A program made the position numbers and the translations under genes. From Spirochaetales bacterium (GTDB taxonomy: Bacteria; Spirochaetota; Spirochaetia; JABEVK01), in NCBI GenBank assembly GCA_947478845.1, contig CANJXC010000001.1, positions 124,001-188,000 on the forward strand: a stretch of DNA of 64,000 nucleotides, in the 5' to 3' direction. Below are positions 59,368-64,000 of this stretch, one piece after another. The first letter of the stretch is position 1, and each line of letters opens with the position of its first letter. A model generated the notes under the pieces. That model made no database searches. It was not told the origin of the DNA and worked only from the letters and a program-made list of their open reading frames with translations.

Positions 59368-59990
59368 TTGTCTTCTCCAAACAGCCACCCGGTAGAACCT
59401 GCAATTCCCATCTTTGGTGGTACGCGCGCCTCATCTACCGCTATTCGTGGCACAGCGACTTCCTCAACGGCGTGGCGATAGTCGGCGGCGCCGGGAGCAC
59501 TGCTCTCTGAAAAGGCAATACGGATGGCCTTGCGCCAGCCCCGCACTGAGGAAGGTGGCTCCGCGTTGCCACTCGAAGCCTTTGCCATCCCGTAGAGCCA
59601 CCATCGTTCCTCGGGGGCGAGGCCAAGCCAGTTGGCAAGGACATTGGGAAGATCCGTTGGATCAACGTCCTCGGAAGCCCAGGCCAACAGCGTGAGCTCT
59701 TTTCCCAGATAGGGGGCTAACAAGTGCTCTCCCAGCGCCCACTTTGCCGTCTTCTTCTTCGAGTCCTGCAACCGTCGGTTGAAGTGACTCTGAACAGCCT
59801 CAGCGACCCGTCCCCAACGGTATGTATCCATAACCGCTCGAACCTGGGGCGAAAGCTGCTGTGTGGCTTCGCCCGTTGTGAACCGTTCCTCGACGCGAAC
59901 GTCGTTGCTGTCGACAACCACGGCAAAATGGTACGTCGAGTCCCGGCCGTCAAAGCCAAAGTTCGGGACCTTTGACGAGTCGTTAGCCAC
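59364..59990 (-). CDS. DUF3780-family protein
   Basis: 208 residues that match the DUF3780 pattern as I recall it: NFGFDGRDSTYHFAVVV at the start, AVQSHFNRRLQDSKKKTAKW, LGKELTLLAWASEDVDPTDLPNVLANWLGLAPEERWWLYGM (cited in part) and GWRKAIRIAFSE. The family has no established activity and is known mainly as a small component between DUF499 and DUF1156 genes in defence islands. GTG at 59990 overlaps the DUF499 stop by eight bases, and its own stop overlaps the methylase start, so all are produced together. Confidence 0.88.
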   Translation of the reverse strand: MANDSSKVPNFGFDGRDSTYHFAVVVDSNDVRVEERFTTGEATQQLSPQVRAVMDTYRWGRVAEAVQSHFNRRLQDSKKKTAKWALGEHLLAPYLGKELTLLAWASEDVDPTDLPNVLANWLGLAPEERWWLYGMAKASSGNAEPPSSVRGWRKAIRIAFSESSAPGAADYRHAVEEVAVPRIAVDEARVPPKMGIAGSTGWLFGEDK

Positions 59991-62900
59991 GCTGGGTCAC
60001 CTCGCCTTCCACCACAACAAGCGGCAATCCGTTGGAGAAGTCCTCAAGGTCCCTGCCAGAGGGAAAATGCAGAATATCGACGTTCAGCGTCACATTCGCG
60101 TCGGGAACGAACTTCCTGAGGTCGTCAATGGACTTGTCAAAGTCCTCGGCCAGGAAGCTACCGTTGATAGTATTGAGTTCGGCGGTCGTGCCACCCTTGG
60201 CTGCGGTCAACCTGACCATGCCCCCAAACTTCACCTGGCACTTCTTTGCCAGGTCGAGGAATCTGTGGGTTTCCTGCGTGCTGTCGGCCGAAAATCCGCC
60301 GGCACGTTCCCAATCAGCAGGTTTCTTTGGATCAATCACGACCGCTTCGTCTTCCTTCGGCATGACGAAAGAAATCATTTCACCCTTTTGACCATGTCCG
60401 ATCGCGCGGGCCTGAATCGTTGCGCCTGCGGACGCTCGGAAAGGCGTAGTGTACTTCAGGGCGTTGGACTCCAGCGATGAACCATCAGCCGTATATTGGA
60501 CCTCGCCTGAAGGAAGGGCAACAAGCTGAACGTGGCGTACACCATTGTTCAACGGGAGTGAATATCTGACGATCGGAGTCAATATCCACGCTACGGTCGG
60601 ACCATCGGGATGAACCCCTGTTGGGTCGGTCGCAAAGAAGGAGTGCTTTAAGTCGCCTGTCTCAAACTCGAACTCCGTCAAAGGATGCGAAGAGGTGTTT
60701 GCTTCACCGTCGATGCGATGAAAGACCTTGGCGTTTTTGGGTACTGGCCGGACTCGCAGCACGGCCCGTCCAGTGTCTTTGTCGACGCTTAATCTGTCGA
60801 TTTCTACCCGCGCGGGAGCTTTAGCAAAGGGACCCTTCTCTATCCATCCGGGACCGCTTGGGCGCCAAGCTTCCTTGTTGAACATTTCGTCCTTAAGGTG
60901 TTCCAGTGACTTGGGATGGTGCCAAACGTAGCCTGGGTTTGTAGCAGCAGCGCGCTTGAGTTCGTTCCACTCAATTGATTTTTGATTCTCAGGCCAAATC
61001 TTTTCTAGCTTGGGAAGTAACTGGTCCAGCGAACTGTAATCCAGGAACTTGGCCATCTCCATGAGCTTGGTCTTGATCGAGCTCTCGCCACGGTAGGCGA
61101 CGCCATTGTCCGACCTGACTTCCACACTGTCCGCAATTTCGATGTCAAAGAGACCCTTTGCGTAGGGGTACGACAGCTTACAGAATCCCGAACTCAGCGC
61201 CTGAAAAAACCTCGACTTATAAGTCGACCTTAGGTCGTCAGCCTGTTTCTTCTGGGGGTCACTGGCATTCAACCCCGCGAAGGCCGGCTCATTGGCGACT
61301 CGTTCGATCGAAGACAGGTACGCGGCACGCTCCAAAGCAGTAAGGTAGGGCTCTGCCTCCGAAGTCAAGAACGCGACTCTGTTCTTGTAAACCTGCTGAG
61401 TGAAGAATTCCCCCACGGCCTGGCGAGACTCCGGTGTAGGTTTGTAGATCACGAGCTTGACCTTGTCGGGTTCCAGAACCACTTGGTCCAGTGAAGTCAG
61501 GGCCATCACCGAGTCATAAACGTCACGGACGCTCGGGGCAAACAGCGCGAGGAGCTGGCGTCGAACTTCCTGTTCCCGCATGTCAATCGTCGTGTTTCGG
61601 ACGTAGTCCTCGACCTTCGCAACAAGGTTCTCCGTATTCCTAAAGACCAATTTGCTTCCGGGCAGGGCATGAAGGTACCAGGCCGTTTCCTGAAGAGCGT
61701 CGATCGCCTTCTTCAGATTCGACAGGTCACGATGAGGCTCAGTGAGATAGAAGGCGATCTCGCTTCGTCCCAGTCCGAGCGTTGGGCTCATGGCCGTGCT
61801 CAACGACGAAAGAAGCACCAACTTCGCCACGTCGAGGGCGTCGTGACTACCGCTCGCGTCAATCTGCTGAGCCGTCGCTGATCCGCCCGACTCTTGAATA
61901 TCTTTGGCAATAGCATTGTCGAAGGTCGGGTTGATTTGGTTGATCTCGGTCTTCATTGCAGAACTGAGTAGATCGAAATCATGAGCACCAATCACATAGC
62001 GTTCTTTCGCAGTCTTGGACTCCCAGAGCTGCCGAACGACCAATCGCATGATCCGAATCAGGGCACGAGTTTGTTGAAATCCATCATTCTCCCTGACGCG
62101 GGCATAGAGATCTCGAATGGAGGGGTGGAATGGATAGGCTTCGATCATACGGCTTCGCTGCGACGCGGGAACGTCGGCAACGAGACCCATGTGCTGAGCC
62201 GTACCGAGTGCACTGACGTACGCCTCCGCAACCTCTGCAACTTCCGAGTCGCTGGGAAGAGCGTTGAAGAGGCGCTTGCGCATGATGTGGTAAAGTTCGT
62301 CGCTGGCGAGGTTCACAGGACTTAGGGTGATCGCAACCTTCGCTGTCTCTTTTTCTGCATCTGCCAAAGACTCGAGTGCACTGGCGCCGGACTTCCATGC
62401 CGTACCAGCCAAGTCAGTGATGACGAGACAAACATTGGGTAGTTTGTTGCTATTCACTGCCTGGACAAGGGTTCGAAGTGCCAACGCGGTCAGAACATCG
62501 AGGGTGGTGGTGCCAATCTCGATGCCTTTGCAGCCGGCGAAGTAGAGAGGAAGCTCGTCGAGTAGTACCAATGTCGGCTGGCCGGACAAGAGTGCGACCC
62601 ACTCCGACTCCGTGGGGTTCCTGAGTGGTGAGTAACAGGCCGATAGACGGTCCGAAAGTCCCAGTTTTTCGGCGAGATATCCCCAAAGGCCATGTGGCGT
62701 CGGCTCGGAACCACCGCTGAATGCTACGACACGTACAGCGCCAAGTGGGCCCGCCTTATAACCACATTGCTCAAGAACTCCCTCTCGAAGCCCTTGGTTC
62801 AAGGCAAGCAGACCAAGAGCCACCAGGCTGTGGGTCTTTCCTCCGCCCATGGACTGCGACAAGTGGAAAATCCCCGAGCCGGAATCGGCGCGTTGCTCAA

Positions 62901-63072
62901 GCCGCTTGAAGGCTTCAGGGAGAAGCGTTCTCATCGCGTCCGTTACGTAATTCTCTTCAAAGAAAGAACTCGCCGAAATTGTTGAAAGGTCGGCAAGGTT
63001 CCATACGGTATCAGTTCTCGAGATATCAAATACCGATTCGCGTGGTGTGAGCGCATCAAAGAGTGTTTTCAT
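59983..63072 (-). CDS. DUF499-family AAA+ ATPase
   Basis: 1029 residues. The N-terminal ATPase has Walker A GGGKTHS (76-82) in FHLSQSMGGGKTHSLVALG, Walker B TLVLLDELPLYF near 168, and PFHPSIRDLYARV and FQQTRALIRIM motifs typical of DUF499 (COG1483). The C-terminal third is beta-rich with KPADWERAGGFSADSTQETHRFL and the end GRDLEDFSNGLPLVVVEGEV. Predicted motor or switch of the defence cassette. ATG at 63072 has no Shine-Dalgarno sequence and lies 11 nt after a -10 box. First gene of the cassette. Confidence 0.92.
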   Translation of the reverse strand: MKTLFDALTPRESVFDISRTDTVWNLADLSTISASSFFEENYVTDAMRTLLPEAFKRLEQRADSGSGIFHLSQSMGGGKTHSLVALGLLALNQGLREGVLEQCGYKAGPLGAVRVVAFSGGSEPTPHGLWGYLAEKLGLSDRLSACYSPLRNPTESEWVALLSGQPTLVLLDELPLYFAGCKGIEIGTTTLDVLTALALRTLVQAVNSNKLPNVCLVITDLAGTAWKSGASALESLADAEKETAKVAITLSPVNLASDELYHIMRKRLFNALPSDSEVAEVAEAYVSALGTAQHMGLVADVPASQRSRMIEAYPFHPSIRDLYARVRENDGFQQTRALIRIMRLVVRQLWESKTAKERYVIGAHDFDLLSSAMKTEINQINPTFDNAIAKDIQESGGSATAQQIDASGSHDALDVAKLVLLSSLSTAMSPTLGLGRSEIAFYLTEPHRDLSNLKKAIDALQETAWYLHALPGSKLVFRNTENLVAKVEDYVRNTTIDMREQEVRRQLLALFAPSVRDVYDSVMALTSLDQVVLEPDKVKLVIYKPTPESRQAVGEFFTQQVYKNRVAFLTSEAEPYLTALERAAYLSSIERVANEPAFAGLNASDPQKKQADDLRSTYKSRFFQALSSGFCKLSYPYAKGLFDIEIADSVEVRSDNGVAYRGESSIKTKLMEMAKFLDYSSLDQLLPKLEKIWPENQKSIEWNELKRAAATNPGYVWHHPKSLEHLKDEMFNKEAWRPSGPGWIEKGPFAKAPARVEIDRLSVDKDTGRAVLRVRPVPKNAKVFHRIDGEANTSSHPLTEFEFETGDLKHSFFATDPTGVHPDGPTVAWILTPIVRYSLPLNNGVRHVQLVALPSGEVQYTADGSSLESNALKYTTPFRASAGATIQARAIGHGQKGEMISFVMPKEDEAVVIDPKKPADWERAGGFSADSTQETHRFLDLAKKCQVKFGGMVRLTAAKGGTTAELNTINGSFLAEDFDKSIDDLRKFVPDANVTLNVDILHFPSGRDLEDFSNGLPLVVVEGEVTQRG

Positions 63073-63083
63073 AGATTAACCAG

Positions 63084-63112
63084 ATTCTAGAGTGAGTGAC
63101 CGATGGTGACAA
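63084..63112 (-). promoter_or_regulatory. Promoter of the DUF499 defence cassette
   Basis: TTGTCA (63107-63112), 17-nt spacer, TAGAAT (63084-63089). Start near 63077, five bases before the ATG, so the leader is too short for a ribosome-binding site. Confidence 0.7.
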
Positions 63113-63144
63113 TAGATGTGCGAGTTCGATTTGGCCACTGAACC

Positions 63145-64000
63145 CTAATTTCCCACTCTCACTACCCGGCCGAACGGGAACACGGCGGCGCCACCCTTAG
63201 GAACCAGCCACAGTACAGGGTATCTGTAGTCTTGTTCAGGAAACGTTCCATAGCCGTCTGTGAAGTAGATGAGGCAGTCCGGCCAACCCGCAGCGCCGGC
63301 TGCGTCTTGCTCGATCCAATCGAACACTGGCCGAAAGTCTGTACCGCCTCGCCCGGCCACCGTCCGATTGGCAAAGGTGGTGGTAGAGAGCTCCCATGGC
63401 TCGAAAGCCTCTGCTTTGTGAACTTTGGCATCACACTCAAGTAGAACAAGTTCAGATTCCGCCACAGCACGTAGGGCGTCGAGGTAGGCAAGTGCCTCTC
63501 CCAAGAGTTCAACAGACATCGACCCGGACGTATCGATGGCAGCCACGATACGTTTTGGGCCGGGGACACCAAGTGAAGGCAGGTAGAGTCCTTGCCACAG
63601 GTGCTTCTTGTTGGCTGGGAAGAAACGAAAGTCCGAACGGCTCAAACCCTGAACAAATTGGGCCAGGTAGGACTTCCAGTCGAAACGGGGTTCGCTACCC
63701 TTGGATAGTTCTTCACTCCAAAGTCCCGCTTGCCTACCCTGCAATTCAGAACGTACGCGGGCTGCGAGTTCGATCCGAAGCTTTCTTAGGTCGTCCGGAC
63801 TGGGCGCGTCTTGGTCCCTATTGTTCAAGGAGAGGGCGTCACCCGACTCAAGGTGAATATCCCAACCTTGCTTGCGCTGTGGGTCCTTGACCAGAAGATC
63901 ATAGATGTCCTCTGCGGTCAGTCTGCGAAACTTGTAGTCCTGAAGGCGGCTGCTCGGTAGGGTGAAGCCGGTCTCGAGAAGGCACTGGTTGGTGGCGTAG
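63145..64000 (-). CDS. VWA protein of the metallopeptidase-VWA type, C-terminal part (cut by right edge)
   Basis: 285 residues visible and open to the right edge; a TTG at 63828 is only an internal codon, because the frame continues upstream with family-like text (RRLTAEDIYDLLVKDPQRKQGWD). The C-terminal domain is VWA-like: AAIDTSGSM MIDAS motif, GRGGTDFRPVFDWIE and YFTDGYG. This matches DUF2201/COG3864 proteins, whose N-terminal metallopeptidase domain would lie outside the window. It ends 72 bp before the DUF499 gene, with that gene's promoter between them. A MoxR ATPase gene is expected further right, by analogy with the unit at 48-52 kb. Confidence 0.87.
   Translation of the reverse strand, partial: YATNQCLLETGFTLPSSRLQDYKFRRLTAEDIYDLLVKDPQRKQGWDIHLESGDALSLNNRDQDAPSPDDLRKLRIELAARVRSELQGRQAGLWSEELSKGSEPRFDWKSYLAQFVQGLSRSDFRFFPANKKHLWQGLYLPSLGVPGPKRIVAAIDTSGSMSVELLGEALAYLDALRAVAESELVLLECDAKVHKAEAFEPWELSTTTFANRTVAGRGGTDFRPVFDWIEQDAAGAAGWPDCLIYFTDGYGTFPEQDYRYPVLWLVPKGGAAVFPFGRVVRVGN

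Noticed and set aside
63145-63828. Complete VWA gene starting at TTG 63828
   Set aside because: The same frame continues upstream to the window edge with family-typical sequence, so the gene is cut by the edge rather than starting there.
42264-64000. Integrase or transposase that would explain the island
   Set aside because: None was found; no tyrosine or serine recombinase, IS ends or terminal repeats are visible in this part of the region.

Overview
The window looks like a chromosome segment of a Spirochaetota bacterium with GC content near one half. The evidence is gene order and families. The run tamB - bamA - skp - (STAS gene) - mutS, the run rimP - nusA - infB - rbfA - truB - rpsO - pnp, and yebC-ruvC-ruvA-ruvB-queA are arranged much as I recall them from Treponema. 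There is also an outer-membrane machinery (BamA, TamB, Skp, LptF/LptG), a PEGA/sulfatase-modifying-factor protein next to smpB, a NusA with a C-terminal zinc ribbon, and a bacterial histone-fold protein. The carotenoid gene crtI and an ExbB-ExbD-TonB-like set suggest a free-living rather than host-restricted member. No rRNA is present, so the order cannot be fixed.

Core half (1 to about 42.3 kb). On the minus strand, a long chain runs from a strong promoter at 15.65 kb leftwards: rimP, nusA, infB, rbfA, truB, rpsO, pnp, an M16 peptidase, a beta-propeller lipoprotein, lptF, lptG, tgt and murJ (cut by the left edge). A GNRA-loop terminator lies about 20 nt after the predicted start of this transcript, so the operon may be attenuated. 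Upstream are mutS-comF, and divergently a STAS protein; then skp, bamA, tamB, tonB-like, exbD and exbB as one tightly packed envelope operon. After two small exported proteins (one frameshifted) come tmk and a conserved exported protein on the plus strand. These are followed by the minus-strand block yebC-ruvC-ruvA-ruvB-queA, and lepB with a membrane partner. A plus-strand set (PEGA/FGE protein, smpB, J-domain protein, tmRNA) follows. Three exact-period 133-bp tandem repeats follow the tmRNA, then crtI, an unknown gene and the histone.

Accessory half (about 42.3 to 64 kb). It opens with the 3' part of a tRNA-Thr gene, the usual scar of integration. It is filled with toxin-antitoxin modules (MazEF, AbrB-PIN with a nonsense codon, MntA-HepT, a RelE-like stub). 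It also holds two decayed copies of an N-formylglutamate-amidohydrolase gene that share a 119-bp identical block, and unknown genes. Two larger systems stand out. The first is a start-stop-overlapped operon: MoxR AAA ATPase, unknown protein, HExxH-metallopeptidase/VWA protein, divergent S-adenosylmethionine-synthetase-like protein, with a structured leader RNA. The second is a defence cassette, DUF499 ATPase - DUF3780 - DUF1156 DNA methylase (with DPGY instead of DPPY) - PLD/SNF2 helicase, driven by its own promoter and preceded by a second VWA protein that runs off the right edge. The two VWA proteins suggest the two systems share an architecture, and the MetK-like protein could serve SAM-dependent modification; that link is inference.

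A recurring regulatory theme is promoters whose -10 box sits 6 to 11 nt before the start codon without a Shine-Dalgarno sequence (STAS gene, small exported gene, tmk, PEGA gene, mntA, DUF499 gene), which points to leaderless or near-leaderless mRNAs.
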